Below are positions 1 to 15,349 of a stretch of 64,000 bases of DNA, piece by piece. Both the position numbers and the translations under genes were made by a program. The notes below the pieces were generated by a model, which was given only the letters and a program-made list of their open reading frames with translations, did no database searches and was not told where the DNA came from. The DNA comes from Xestospongia bergquistia. Lineage: Eukaryota > Porifera > Demospongiae > Haplosclerida > Petrosiidae. How positions within the stretch are numbered: the first letter of the stretch is position 1; the number at the start of each line of letters is the position of its first letter. The stretch spans positions 5,146,001-5,210,000 of the forward strand of contig OZ014416.1 in NCBI GenBank assembly GCA_963965975.1, given 5' to 3'.

Positions 1-3000
1 AACGAATGTCAGCTAAAGATCCAGGAGGAATTATGTACTCTTCAATTATACATGGGCACAACTGCTTTTGAAGAGAAAGAATCAGTTTTATAATAGAGCA
101 ACACATTTTTTGACTTTCAACTTCATTAACATTGGAAACAAATACAGTGACACATCTATTATCATCTGTCACTTCTACTACTACATCATTTCTATGTTTC
201 CAAAAAATACCATTCTTCCAGACTGTACATCGACGATTCAACTGTTGTATAGGAGATCTTTTGTCTAATTCACCAAGTTTACGATGACGAGGAAGGGAGT
301 ATAGATATGCTAACCGAAGCAAAAGAACATGAAGGAAACGAACAGAGAGGAATTGAAATGAATTAGGGCAATATAAACACCAACCAAATCCATTTTGGAA
401 ATGCTCATTCAAATTTGAAGGAGGCTCAGTGGTGACAAGGGCAGGAAAGAACAGGACTTCTAAATCAGAAAATTTATCTGATGAAGACAAGTTGGTAGTA
501 ATAGTATTCAGTGTGTCTAAATCGATAACATGACAAAATTCCATACATATTAAAAAATCAATAAGCATACTTGTATCATAGGTTGGAAAGAGCTTTTGCA
601 AAACAGAAAGATGGACAATGCCAGTGTTGCTAGATGTTGGTATAGGAAGATGTTTGATGTTCTTATTAAAAAGAACACCATTAACTTCAGCAAGGAGAAA
701 TGATTTCTTTACTACAATCCAACTGTTAGAAACTATTTTATTTCTCAGAAACAGAACAAGACCTTTGTCACTGAGAACTGACAAGTAGTCAAGTAAAATT
801 GTTTCATCTGAAGGGAGGGAAGGATCATTAAGATCTTTTAAACTTTCAATAAGTTCTTTAAGGCTAATAGCTACTTTCTGTAGTTTTTGGAGGTAGGCAT
901 AATGCACATGGCAGTAATAACTAATGCTGTCACACTTATCAAGGACAGCCTTACAACTTTCACGAAGATGAAGGATGAATTCAGGAAAACCTTTTCCACC
1001 TGGGCAATGACAATCCATGGCAACAAAACTTCTATACTTTTGCTTATGAATAGCATCTTTAACAACATAATTCACACGCAACTTGAATTCATCATGACTG
1101 TTGGTAAATTGATCAGCAAAGCTTCCAACGACAATTACTTGAGAAGGTTTAGTTAAATTAGCACAAATGTTTTCAATAAAGTTAGACCAGTAATACAACT
1201 GATTCTCAAAGTAGTCAAAACCTTTGGTTGAATCTATCACTATTATAAAAACTGCAGGAGTTCTCAACATAAGATTCTCTAGTACAGCTGCATGACTACT
1301 ATAATATTCTTGATGACCAGCAAAATCATAAAGAATAACATTTCCAACTTCATGACTACGAATATTATGATAGTTAATACCAGCAGTTTCCAATTGGACA
1401 CCTTCAATGCATTGAGAAGGGTTGTAGTGATAATCAGCAGGTTTATCAGCACGATATATAATACATTGGGCTAATGAACTCTTTCCAGCTGTCATGTTTC
1501 CACAAAGGAACACTTTTCTATATGAATCAACTGGATAGTCATGACAACTTTTCTCAAATGGCTCAAACATCTTCAATATTTCAAATCTATTTGGATCGTT
1601 CAGTCGGACTTCTTCTAGTGGAGTTTTCCGAAGACGGTTACAATAAAGTGGATTGACTTTTCCAGTGTGAAGTAAATATGATATTACATCTACTTTACCA
1701 TTTGCACAAGCAAGATGTAAGAGAGAGTCCCCATACTGTGAAGAATAAATAAATACAATAATAGTTATTATCAATACAATCTAGATTATATATATATATA
1801 TATATATGATAAATGCATTATGTTCTACAATCTCCTAGAGAGCAACAATGAAAATTTTGTAAACAATTTTGTTATATGTATGTTAATTTCCTTTAAAATA
1901 TTGATAATAAAAAGTCAATAATGTGTTATGTACATTGGATGTTAAAGGATAAAAACATAATACACATAGACAGAAATGGACAGAATCCTACAATTTGAAA
2001 CTAGTGGATTCAGATATTAGTCTATGCTGCTTCCTGCATCCTTGTTGTTTGATTTAAGTGCTATATTAAAAAGACCATAAAAATTCAATGTTTTTAACTT
2101 ATCATATGATTGACATCCAGGTAACATACCGAAATGGTAAGATGTAGTTCATATGGTGTGATGTTTTGCAAATGACAGTTCACTGAGGCACTAAGGTTCT
2201 TTTGCTAAGCCATAAATTTAATAGAATTATAATTTTGTAACACTTACTACTCTCTTTGCTATATCAAAAAAAATAAGAAAGGAAACTCGAGAAAACTCCT
2301 CAACCGAGTCACTTACAAGTGCAAGTTATAAATTATGTGATAACTATAATTATTCGTCAAATATACATAGACATCTGATGTTAACAGAATAAGGTAAGTT
2401 AATTACCATAATTTGAGAACAAAATATTGTAGAAAATTTCCTTGAAAATTTAAATAATTGATTATTGTATATACAGTAATTTTCTAAGTGTGATAAACTC
2501 TGCTATTTCGCATGTAACTCTCGCCAATGCAGTGACTTGTGAGGATTAATAAAAGTCATGTCTCATGTTGTGAATATTGTTAGTGATAACCACTAATAAT
2601 ATTTACAATTGTGTCTCTGTATTTTAAACATACATATAAACATAAATTATCTGTTTATATTTGATATACTTTAAACTGTCTATAAAATTTTATCATAGTA
2701 ATGGCTGCTGTAAAAACAACTATTGCTTTGCTAATGCTGTTCAGTCATATCAATCAATTAACAAACTATATTAGTAAGGAGTATGCTCTATCATAAAAAA
2801 TAGGCCATACCTACCAATAGCTTCCAATAACAATGGTTGTTAATCCTTTACTAATGTAAAATTAAAAGGATAAATCAATATAGAAATTGTTAATTATCAT
2901 GCCCACTATTTCATAAAATCTTATATTTAATGGTAGTCCTTTTGTTAATTACTAGGCTCATAGCAAGTTTTTTAGCAAAGAAAAGGAATGATTACATTCT

Positions 3001-6000
3001 AGATCAATCAGTTACAGTCACTGACATTTTTATGTGCATATGTATATATGTGGAAGGTGGTAGAATTAGCAAAGATTACACAGAACATGCTACTGTTTGC
3101 ATATTAATTATTCATGATATTAATTATTTGGCCATTAATGAATATAGTCATTGTTGATGTAGCGACAATAGGCTATGTTTGATACACTGCATGTAAACAT
3201 CAAAATTTGATTTTGGATTATTATTCTCAGAGCATTTTTTGCTTTAGACAAAATGTTATCAAATTATTGGACAGTTTGGGTATACTTATTAAAAATGCCA
3301 TCAATATTAAAGACATTATTAAAAGTTCATACTTTAAAGAGAATAAATCATTAGCAACTATAATTTGACTTACTTTGTCTATAGCATTTACATCAGCTTG
3401 TGACACTTCAATTAATAGCTTTAGAACACCAACATGACCTTTTTCTGCTGCATAATGTGCTGATGTTTGTTTAAGCTAAAGAGATAAGAGGAAAATTTAT
3501 TCAATTTTTCGAAAAGTGTAGGTTCTATAATTAAATAAAACATGTAGTGAGTGCAATAGTCAACAATACAGACAATCATAGTTATTTTATTATCATGTTA
3601 ATTTGGCCAATGTCAGGGAAGAAAAATGCGAAGAAACTGACTAAGATATTAAAAGTGTGTCAGTTTACAATAAACATTGCCATCAATGATAAACTAGAAC
3701 ATTTGGTCACAAACATATAGCTTAACTACCACACTTATAATGATTATCAACTCTATTAACATGATATATATATTCAAACTTGACTTTATGACTACATTTA
3801 AAAGGTATATGGTATCCAATTATTATAACCACTGAGAAGGTTCTGTTCTGAACATGGTGTCTTTTATAGTGAGATGTTCACTGTAGACACTGTCTAATCA
3901 TAAAATCATTTTGCAAAATAACTAACAAACATTTTTCTCTGTCTTGATTGATTGATGTTAACATTACTTTTCCTTAATAACAGAACAGATTATGGGGGTG
4001 CATGGACTCAATTTGAGCTTAGTATATATGTATTTTATAAGCCATACCACTGACATGCAAAATAGTGCTAGCTTGCTAACAGACAGAGAAATTATTCTTC
4101 AATAATTTTGAGCCGTTGGCAAGCAATTGCAATATAATATATGTCCAATATTGCCATCAATGTTAAGTTTTAATACTTAAGGAAAGGGTCTAGTAATATT
4201 AGTAACCACAGGTAATTTAGATGTGTTAAGGCAGCCCCAAATAAGGTACATGTTTCTATGAGTAATACTTTATGAAATCATTATTACCAGTGTTATTAAT
4301 AACCACAGTATTTTAGACAATTTCTTAGTAACACCCAGATAATATCAAGTTAGTACTTGATTAAAACATCTATTGTATGATACACCCTGTCTGAAAATTA
4401 AAATGACAGTACCTCACTACTGGCTATTTTTCTTATGTTCCAGTGTTTAGTGTTTAAGTTTTATGATGGGTATCTAGTAACAGTTTAAAAGTATAGTGTA
4501 ATGCTGATAATTCAACTGTTAAATCATCAGAACCTTTTGACACAATGGTACAGTATGTCTCAAACTACTAATATGCTTTTAATGATATGCACTATTATTA
4601 TAACAGCCCACACCCACTGATAGCTGACACTATGTTTGTTAATCATTCGTTAATCCTTTACTAAGAAAACTCTAAACAAAAAGTCGATATAGAAATTTGA
4701 AACAGTCCCAACTAACATATTTTATATCTATATTAAATACTGATTTAAATCTAGTAACATAATTATAGCAATTTCTACATAAAATGTATGCTGACCTTGT
4801 CATAAACATTAGGATCTGCATTGGAGTCTAACAGTAGCTGCACAATATCACAGTGACCTAATGTTGAGGCTAGATGTAGAGCTGTTACTTGAAACTAGAG
4901 GAAGTACATGAGTATTTATTGTTGCTATATTAGTATAAAGATCTATAATAAATTATAATAAATAAACCTCTGACAAAATTGACTACATATTAAATTAAAC
5001 AAAAATAAAATTGTAGAATGTTTCCTAAGATAGTCATACTTCTGATTACACTGGTTATGCTGTTTTCCATATCATTGAAAAATAGAGGTTTGAAGTAGTT
5101 ATCATAGGATAATAGAGAATTCTTATTATTAAAAGCTGAAAGGCTAGATTTGTAAGAACTTTTTCTCTCTTCAGGTTAATTGCTTAACACTTGGTCTTTG
5201 AGCAGTCATGCTCGGGTTGAATTACTGATGGAAAGAATACATTAAAAATTTATTGGTTGCTAAGTGTTTTGGTAGTTGTTAAAAGCAGTTAAATTTTATT
5301 CACTATTTCAATATCGATACAAACAAGTCCAAAAGCAGACATTGAGTATCATAAAACACAGTCAAAACTTATAACTGTCTAGCATATAAAGTGAACCAGC
5401 AAAAATAACAATAACTAACTACTACAAATACATTAATAATTTATAAAGTTCAGTGATATAAATACAATTAATTAATTAATACAAGTATTAGTCTGGTCTG
5501 AAAAAAAAGAATTAATAAAACATTATAATTTCATAATGGCTACCTGTATTATTACTACCAACACCATTTTCTAACCACACCTCTTAGGAACATCCAGATA
5601 AAATCAACAATGTACTTGATTTACTTATCTAGTGGTACCTCCATTAAGGATTACCTGGTGTAATATTGGCCCACAAACTAAGTAGACTTCAAACTTTAGT
5701 CAACAGGATTTAATGATAAAAGTATTCATGTTATTTGTGGGCTGATATTCACTGACCATGAATATTATTTACCAAAGGACAAGATTATATCAATAAATAC
5801 AAGTCTACTAGGTCATATAAATAAAGTAATTGTCTATTGCTAAACTTGAATTTTGCAAAAGGTTATACTGATTGTGCAAGGTATTAAGGAGCTTTTCCAA
5901 AATGTCAAAAAAGGCATATTAAAGGTTTGGGTCAAAAATTCCTTGTTCATTAACATTGTATGACAATGTCAACAGAGTAAATGATAGAAAACTCTTATGA

Positions 6001-9000
6001 ACATAAGAAGAGATAAATTAAATTGCCTTCTAAATAAAACAATGTCTACAAGAGTGAGTGAGGATAAATCTCTTCACTACCTATGGATGCCCTCCTTTGT
6101 TACAGAATATATTACTTTAAAAAGTAAATGTTAACAAACAGCAGTAATTTATTGCTATTTAATCAGCAATTAACCTCATAATGATGGACATTGATATTAG
6201 CACCTGATCCAAGTGCTAGAGTGACATTTTCTATATCACCATTTTCGGCTGAAGTCAAGAGTAAGGCATCCTATTAAAATTAATAATATATTATGATTGT
6301 GACATGTACCCACATATAATTATGTCATGTTTATAATATGTCATAATATGTAAGATCACTATGTCAATATAATTATATACAGTAAATATATTATTACATT
6401 TATCACTTACATTTCTAACCTGATCCCTATTTCTTGCTTCAACAGAACATAAGAGATGAACAATGTTATCATGACCTTTCCAGTAAGCTAAATGAAGTGG
6501 AGATTGTCCCCACTGCAAAAAAATATTTAATGATAACCATTGATTAAAATTGTTGAAGTGACATATCTAGGAATATAAATGTACACATGCACCAAAAAAA
6601 ATGAACTGATCAGGTTTAAATTTCTACAGTGTCTAAACTCACATGAAAACACCAATATTCGATTTTTGACCTATAAATTCAATCTAAAACAAACATCAGC
6701 AACTTTAACCTCATCTACTCTACACAAACTATACAATAGCATAACATTGTGAATAATGTTTTATTTTATGTGATATTACATAGTTACTCACAACAATTAT
6801 AAGACAATACTATAATTTGTTACTATAAACTACACTTAAAAACAATAAAATACAACTTTATAAAAAGTTACAATTGAAGCCATTAGAATAAAGCATGGAA
6901 GTTTTTAAAAAATTATGTATAATACTATAACATATACCATAAATTAGACTATTATTGTCTAAGTCTTAATAATACAGTTTACTAGACTAAGGATATAGCA
7001 CTATTATAATAGCTCCTTTATCTTCTAAAAATATAATAAACATAATCTAGAGCTCATAATATATATGATGTATACATAATAGGCAAGAGGAGGAAGCATA
7101 TTGAATGTGACCTCACGAATAACTAATATGTAAAAAAAGAAAGAAGCAAAATTCAAAGTATGATATTATGCCTCAATAGATGTAGTAATGATAAGAGAAA
7201 AGATGGTGGATATTTTGTAGACCATTCCAAACTGATATGTAAATAAGTGTGGGAAAAATATTTAATAATAGAAAAAGCATGGTTATGACTCATTAAACTG
7301 TTTTTTAAATGTATGTTTTGCTACTATCAAAGAAAATAACTTTTGGCATTACTAAGATTGTAAAATCCAGTTGTATTAACAATTGTTTATATATCATAGA
7401 AGGTAAAGATAAAAGACTACAAATAAGAGTTACTTTTGTTCACCCATACAGTTTACTTGAAACATTAATTAAATTGTGTGAAAAGGGTTAAGCCATTAAT
7501 TGTACTCAAGTACTCATCACATTGACTTGATCTATATCCTGTCCTACTAGACAGTTAGTACTACATGTATGTACATGTTGTAGAAACGACAAATAAAAAG
7601 AAACTATACACAATACACACTGACCTTGTTATAAATATTAGGATCTGCATTTGATTGTAGAAGAAATTGGACTATCTCAATGTCACCATTACTTGAAGCA
7701 TAATATAAAGCGGTACTGTGATCCTAATAATAAAACAATAAAGAATGAAAATATGTCTACTACAATTTGTAAAATACTAAAGTAAAGGTGTATAATTAAG
7801 TCAACTAATCAGTAACAATATAGTGAAGATATCACAGCAATATTTGACATGATATTATAGAGTTAGCAAATTAAAAAAATATGTCTGTGCACAGATGAAG
7901 CAGTGACTTTGTTGATGACAGACTTAGTCTAATACTTGTCAAGAATATAATAAGATTGTTTAGTTAGATAGTAAAAAGATTATCATCATAAAATTGTCGT
8001 AAGCTTATTTTGATGGCCTGATTCTCTTGGTATAAGGGATGGGATTGTTGTTAACTTTGAAGACTAGAGAGTTGGCAAAAGCTATGGAACTGGTCAAAGA
8101 TGTTTTCTCAAGAAATATAATTCAGTTACTCTGAATTTGAAGTGCTCATAGTAAGTAATGCTATGTGCATCAGTGTTACAGTATGCAGATTAATTTCATT
8201 TTGTCAATCTCAAAAGTGGTATACAATGGTATTGTTTTTGACTGTTTTGCATGCTGTGTGTGCCAGATGAAAATATCTAGAATTTTCGGACATAATTATA
8301 CAGCTGCAGTTCCCATAATTTGAATCTGCTTTATATGAATTTTCAAATATTTCAAACACATTTCATTGTCCCTTAATAAGGCCAATACCAAAAATTAAAT
8401 TTAGTAAACTGTTCAGTCAAAAATGAATATAAACTTTAATATAAAGAGTACTATGTAAATCTCACAAAAATTACTTCTTCCATAACATGTGATACTCAAT
8501 TTTGCAATTGACAAATAAAAGTTCTAGTGTGAAATGGTGAGCTTAAAGTACAAATCAATAAAGTGTAAGCTTGTGATTATTCCAGACAAAGTGGAAAATC
8601 TAACAGGAAGAAGATAGATATTGCTGTTGAATATGACCTTCTTCCAAGTACTCCTATAGCCCTAGTGTAAAGAACAAAAATTTTCTACAAGAAAACCATA
8701 TTGATAAAAGTGTAAAAGAGAAGCGTCAGAGGGATCCTAAATGTGTTGACATTGATACTGTATTATTTATTTGGTTCACACCAATTGGTGTCAAGACAAT
8801 TCCCATCAGTGATGAAGTAATGAAAGTGATGGCTGATGAATTAAGTAACAAAATTGACTCCACAGTGGATGAACCTGCTCTAGTTGTTAGCTTTCTCAAT
8901 TGAAATGATGATATAGCATCACATTCTGTTTTATTTGTGGAAAGAATGCTGCTGTGGATTAAGTAAAAAAAAATTCTGGACATTGGGACAGTAACACCAT

Positions 9001-12000
9001 ATGGTATATAAGAAAATTGAAACATTAAAAAATTAACTTAACAAAGCTAGCATCAATTAGACATGTTGCAGCCAAAACCAGAAATTTAAGGCAATGAAGC
9101 AATTAAAGAAATGTCAATGCTCAAAGTAAAAAAAAGGAAAGATAGAAAAGTATGTCTTTTATTATGAATGAATTGCACTATCAGTATAATATTATAAACG
9201 TAGTTAAATCGTTCCTATAGTAAGGGGTTTGTTACTTAAATTGGGTTTTAGCTTTTTTCAACTGTGAATGATTTTGGATTATTGCTTTTTGAACATTTTT
9301 GCTAAATTGTTATATCAAAACATTTTAAGTAGTGGACAGTATGGGTATAAGAAACATTCATATTAATCTTGAACTCAGCATTAAATCACATACCTCAAAG
9401 GAAATAATATAGAATTCACTACAATATGACTTACTTTGTCTGTAGCATTTACATCAACTTGTCCCACTTCAATCAATAACTTCAGAGCATCAACATGACC
9501 CTCCTGTACAGCGATATGTGCTGGTGTTTTTCCATACTAGAAAACAAAAAAAGAAAAGTTTTTCTATTACAAAAATCATAGGAGCTGTCAAAGAATAAAG
9601 TATATTTTCAATGTAGCAGCAATCACTGGAAATAATTGTAGCTAATGTGTTACCACATCAAATATAATCAATGAAGCAGAAACTAACAAATCAGAAGTGT
9701 TGATAGGTGAAACGTAATGGCAATCTCATTAGGCAAAAAAGTGAACATTGTGAATATTGTTAGTAATAATATTCACAACTCACCTCTTTGTAATTCATAG
9801 ATTTTAAATTATTGATAGTATTTTATCATAGTAACAGCTGTTGTCACAACAACTATTGCTATGTCAATGCTGTCCAATAATGTCTATCAATTGAAAGTAA
9901 GGAATATGCACTATTATAACCAGAAATACCTAATGATAGCTGCTTCTGACTATGCTTGTTAATCACATAAAACTAAAACAAGTTGTACCCACTATTCCTT
10001 AAAAGCTAAACTAATAGTAATAAGAAAGAATGCTCTTGATTCCTAGTCTTGTATGCATGGCCATTGTTTGGCAACTACAACAACCTACTGCTTTATTGTG
10101 ATAACAGCTAGCTCTGTATTTAGAAATGCATAAGACATGTCATTGACACTGTATGAGATTTTAGCTCAATAATTTCCCTACATGTAAAAAGATGATTTCT
10201 AGCAAAATATCCACTTTGTGAAAGTCCTATGTCACTACCTTATAACATTAAAAGAAGTTATTATGTTACTTAGGGTCCTATGTCAGTGCAAACATAATAG
10301 ACTGGTAATATTACAAAAATATATACATGTAATAGAGACAACAAATGAAATACAAACTATACATATTACATTCTGACCTTGTTACAAATATTAGGATCTG
10401 CATTTGATAATAAAAGAAATTGGACTAGCTTGGTGTGACCATTGCCTGAGGCTAAATGCAAAGCTGTATCACCAACCTAATAAAAAGGTAAAGAATGTAA
10501 ATAAAAATATGACTACCACTTTTTAAAATTATTATAGTAAGAAAGTGTATCTAAGTCTGGTAATCATAAACAGTATAGTAAAGATATTACAACAATGTTT
10601 GACATCATACTCTAGACTTATTAATAGTTTAAAAATATATTTGTACACAGATAATTTATTGATGACAGACTTGGTCTAATTCCTTGTCTATTACAGCAAG
10701 ATCATCTATAAGTATCCAGTTACCAAAAAGGTTATACTGCTAACAAAAACATTATATCACTCTAATTATCTCTAAACATTAATCGTGTTTTATACAGGTT
10801 GTGGTTTAACAGACATTTCAATTTCATATCGTTTTATCCTCATATAGATTCCTATATCACAATACCATTATGTAACAGTAGAGCTCCTAAGTTTTGAATA
10901 TTTTTTGACACACAAAAAATGTTAATTTTCAAAGCACTAAGTAGTGTATATCTAACTTCTTGTGAAAACATTATATTCTTTATAAATAAATTTAAAAATG
11001 TAAATTAATGAGCTGTTTTTAATAGATCAATTAATAATTATTATAATTAAGTAATAACTTACTTTATCTAAATGTTGATCATTTATATCAGCATTCTTCT
11101 CAATAGCTTCTTTCACCATATCTACTAGTCCTCTTACAGCAGCTGCCAGCATAATCTCATCCTAAGAAATCATAATAAGTAAAATTTTCAATTTACATTA
11201 TAATAAATACAACAATATACACTAGGAATACATGTGTATATAAAGCCATGCATAAGGTAACAGAGCATGCTTACTGTTCATTTTGATATAACATCAAAAA
11301 CTAGTAGGATTATTGCCTGAAATATTTTTAATTTTAACACTTGTGACCAAATAAATCTGGTATGACTGCTATGTAATTTAATACTTTAGTTAATCCTTCA
11401 ACATTTCTTTGCAAATATTATATGAAGTTAATTGGTAACACTGTTGTATCTTATAGTGTTATATGACATGTTTTAAACTAATGATTTAATAATAGTTACT
11501 AGCTAGATAATAGTGTTGTTTTAGTTAACAATAACTAAAACTAAAACATATTTTAGTAAGGCACTTTTCCTATACTAAAACTAAAACTAAAATTCAAACT
11601 CCATAGTGCTTATAACAATAACTAAAACTAAAACTACTGGTGTCTAACTATAACTAAAACTATAACTGTAATTGTGACTGACATTAACTAAAACTAAAAC
11701 TAAAATTGTACAGTATTAACCAAAACTATTACAGTATTCAGCAGAGGTGTGACTTCTTAAAGTAGGTGGGGCATTTGTTCACATGTACCATTAACAAAAT
11801 GGCTGATAACTCATTTACTGGTTCTTTTGAGCGTTCTGCTACTTATTTTCCTCCACCACCCGAAGAGAACGAGATACTTAGTTGTCTTATTTCATTAGTA
11901 TTATGATAATTAATTATGATGATTTTTTACAATAACTAAAACTAAAACTAAAAGAATTTGGTGACGAGAACTATAACTAAAACTAAAATACAATTTAGAA

Positions 12001-14699
12001 TTGATAACAATAACTATAACTAAAATTGTTTTTCAATTGCATTACTATAACTAAAACTAAAACTTAAAGTAAAGAGAGTAGGAAAACTATAACTAAAACT
12101 AAAACTAATTTACCATACTAAAACAACACTACTAGATAAACAATATTAAAAGAAAGGCAATGTGGAAAAGAGCAAAACTCAGGTACACAGCAATTATCAA
12201 TAAAAAGTCGTACTAATTATCCAAAAAATGCATTGTTATGTGAATAAGAACTAGGGCAAAAAAGGAGACATTATAACATGTAGATGTACATAAAATAAAT
12301 GTAACAACAAATTAAACTCTTCAGTTATTCTAAACATTGACTTCAATTACATACATGTATACACTTACATAATCAGGAGTAGCACCAACACTTTCCAAGA
12401 ACTCTACTATTGTGTTATGAGCATTGACGTAAGCTACAGTATGAGGTGTCGTTAATGTAAGATACCGACCTTTACCATCACGAATCTATATAATAAACAA
12501 GCATATTCTATATATGAAATAAAATCAACTTACACATATCTGTAAACATAATACAAATTATTTAATTTATATTAATATGAATAATTAATTAAGACATTAC
12601 TATCACAAAATGTAATGGATTTCATTCAATTAAATTATAACCAATATTAAAAAAAGATCATGTATATTATTAATTGTGGATACTAATTCAATAACTTTAC
12701 AAATAGAATAATAATTAATAAATTGCGTAAATGTTGCTTCTAATTAAAGTATATGTGTGACTAAAAAGAATTAATACTCAATAAATATTATTTTGAATGA
12801 ATTACGTAAGTTAGTACACACAAATAATAACAGTAAGTTAAAAGGAAATTAATATCATCTTACATTAAAACGACATTTGAAGTTTGCTCCTTTTTGAAGT
12901 GCTTGTTTGACTTTCTCTAAATGTCCATATTCAGCAGACCTCCAAAGATCAACGTCCTATACGTCATAATAAAATAAGTAATAGTAAATCATACATAACT
13001 ACATGTATTATACGAGACTAATAAAACTATAGGACAGATCCAATACACTATTCATAATGATAAAATATTTATATAAAAAGAACATGATGTAATTAGGATT
13101 ATGTATATAACTAACAAAGACAATTAAACTATATTAAAAATAAAAGAATTACACTACTAACAATAAACAGTTCAATTGATTTTATATACATAACATATCT
13201 ATAACTAGAACTAGAACAATAAGTGAATATCAATGACACCAATATTTCTTGATATATGAAGACACTAACATGACTTTTACACATTGAATAACAGATTTTC
13301 ATGCACGTGACTGGCTTTCAGGCTGTAAAATAATATCCTCAGTATATTAATAAAATTGAAACTACATTCAAATATACACTTAATTACCAACTTAATAGAA
13401 GTTTCTACTACTATGATTCTACTGTCTAAGCAACCTTTTAGACTCTTAAAAATATATTCTATTGCCTTAAAAAATTTTAGCAATCAGAAATAGCTATAGA
13501 TTGAGAAAATCTTTCAATGATCAAGCTCAAAAATAGGTAATAACATACAAAAACTTTTCTTTAAACATAACCATCTTACTTTAAACTCCTGTTGAACATA
13601 AGCTATCACTTACTGTTTTATAAATACATATATATGAGAAATATGAATATATGTTTTGAAGCTATAATGTATTAACAATCTATAGCAAATCTTAGGAATA
13701 ACTCTGACTTTGGCGTTTTTAATTATTAATGTCGGTAAATGTTGCCTTCAAATGTTAGCCTTCCTTCATGGTGAATAATATTGCGTAGCAGTTATACAAG
13801 GTAAAACAATAGTATTGTTTTGATAAAGATCATGTCTAGAATCCCAGCAGAAAAAGCAATTCTTCAATGTCAAATTAATACTATAACCTAGACTCTTAAC
13901 CATGGAACAATAGCTGTATTGATTTTACATTTAATAATGACTTTTTTCCTCCGGTACTGTAACATGAACTAGACAATAAAGGATATCATTATTATTAACA
14001 AAACTAGTCACTATTAATTTAAATAACACAGCACTATAAGCAGTAGTTGGAGTATTATCAAATACATATCATAATTGATTGCAATGTAAGTATGATAAAA
14101 GTCATTTTAAAAATGTAGTATGTAGGAATAGCAGTGTCAAAAAATTCCTAAAACAAAGTACTAAGGTGAACACACAGAGACAGGTCCATATAATGATAGT
14201 AAATACAAGCATTGCTTACATAACTAATAGTATTTATCATGTGGTAATAACATGATCAGTTATAAATTAATGAATATTAACAGTGTAAATAATTATCATC
14301 TGTTTACACAATTGTCACAGATAAATAGATAAAATGTCCCTCAACAAAAAGGCTATAGCTTGTAAGAAACTATCACTTCATGAACAATTTGAGTTAGGAA
14401 GAAGTTGTGTACATGCTATTATGAGGAAAAATGAGAAACATTTTGGTGGCTTAGGTAGCTCCATTTTGTTTATTTATGTAAGACTTAATTATTCAATTTA
14501 ATAGCTATATGATTGCAATATACTGTAATCAATAGAATTCAACAGCCATTTTTCTGACGATATTTTTACATATTAAGCACTCCTCTGCTTAATAATAATA
14601 TGTAATGTATTGATTGTGTAGTAAAACATGCAAAATATTGTATTATACTAAAATACTTACAATTTTGTTTTTCTGTCTCTCTGAAAGTTGAGCTGTCAT
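1..14699 (-). CDS. Ankyrin-repeat / ROC-COR GTPase protein (3' end outside window)
   Basis: Twelve exons read from the reverse strand: 14661-14699, 12864-12956, 12369-12485, 11063-11161, 10378-10476, 9435-9536, 7625-7723, 6411-6512, 6175-6270, 4796-4894, 3374-3475 and 1735 running off the left edge. All are phase 0. The start ATG (14699) opens MTAQLSER, matching the MAAQLSER start of the 33-kb paralog. Exons 2-11 are mostly 96-102 bp, each about one ankyrin repeat with TALHLA- or TPAHxA-like motifs. The large exon stays open for 578 codons: a last ankyrin piece, P-loop GNMTAGKS (about residue 428), switch II DFAGHQEYY, a GSFAD motif in the NKxD position as in ROC domains, then a COR-like region with two VLFL/VLFF strands. 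In known ROCO proteins ankyrin repeats bind partners and ROC-COR is a dimerising GTP switch. Death/CARD tails are expected beyond the edge by analogy with the paralog. Some donors are unusual (GTCAG three times, GTTAAT once). Confidence 0.88.
1785..1807. repeat. TA dinucleotide repeat
   Basis: A short (TA)n run in the intron just upstream of the large ROC-COR exon of the minus-strand gene. Confidence 0.8.
8560..9020 (+). mobile_element. pogo/Tigger-type DNA transposase relic (N-terminal part)
   Basis: Plus-strand frames give KLVIIPDKVE, DIAVEYDLLPSTPIAL (psq-type HTH) and then RDPKCVDIDTVLFIWF...IPISDEVMKVMADELSNK, which is the CENP-B/Tc5 HTH pattern (the family form is close to IPVSGxxLxxKAxxLA). 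The frame changes several times and the DDE catalytic part is missing, so it is a dead 5' piece. It lies in the intron between exons at 7625-7723 and 9435-9536 of the minus-strand gene, opposite to the gene. Confidence 0.65.
11511..12131. mobile_element. hAT-type MITE made largely of ACTAAA repeats
   Basis: Inverted ends TAGTGTTGTTTTAGT and ACTAAAACAACACTA bound a 621-bp element. The 8-bp sequence CTAGATAA lies directly outside both ends (11503-11510 and 12132-12139), the target duplication size of hAT elements. Most of the inside is AACTAAAACTAAAACT-type low-complexity sequence on both sides of a unique core near 11740-11900. There is no coding capacity. Confidence 0.85.
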
Positions 14700-15349
14700 A
14701 GTTAGACCAGGATTAATAATAAGAACCTTATCTCTAGTAGAACATTATACATATACATACATGCATATATATAACATATATATATAACTATAATATTATA
14801 ACAATTGTGTCATTTTGATCAAGGCCTTGGTTACTGTAGTTTCATTATGATGCAAACCTAATACTAAATTACCACAAACCAAACCAGTCTACCTCAATAT
14901 GTATAAAACTGTCAAAGTGTAATATTTGTATTTTTTGTCCAATATTTCAAGCACGAGATTGATACTATTTCAACTGAACTAATCAGTATACTAGTTACTA
15001 TCATTGTAACTGTTAAAAAGATTGTCCTGCTACCAGAATTAATTTTAAAATACACAAAATTATCCAAAGAGATGTACTTTGTCTCTAGAGTATCCACTAT
15101 GATGTTTATATGAAGTAACATATCTCGTATATGTAGTCAACAATTCAAGTAAACATTGTAATACGTACTGTAAGCGTTAATATGATATATGACACACGTA
15201 TTATGAACATAAAGTACTACTAATTTACTTGTACTTTATATTACTTACCAACTAAGTTACTGGTACACTATATCTTGAACACATACCGCGGTTTTAAGAT
15301 CCACCTACAGGAATGTGCTGCTGCACGAATGTGCTGCTAACTTCAACAG

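Noticed and set aside
8726-9025. 99-codon minus-strand frame
   Set aside because: It is the antisense of the pogo-type HTH region, which reads sensibly on the plus strand; its first codon is not ATG-supported by any context.
13277-13483. 68-codon minus-strand frame in the first intron of the left gene
   Set aside because: Low complexity, no motif, inside an intron on the gene strand.
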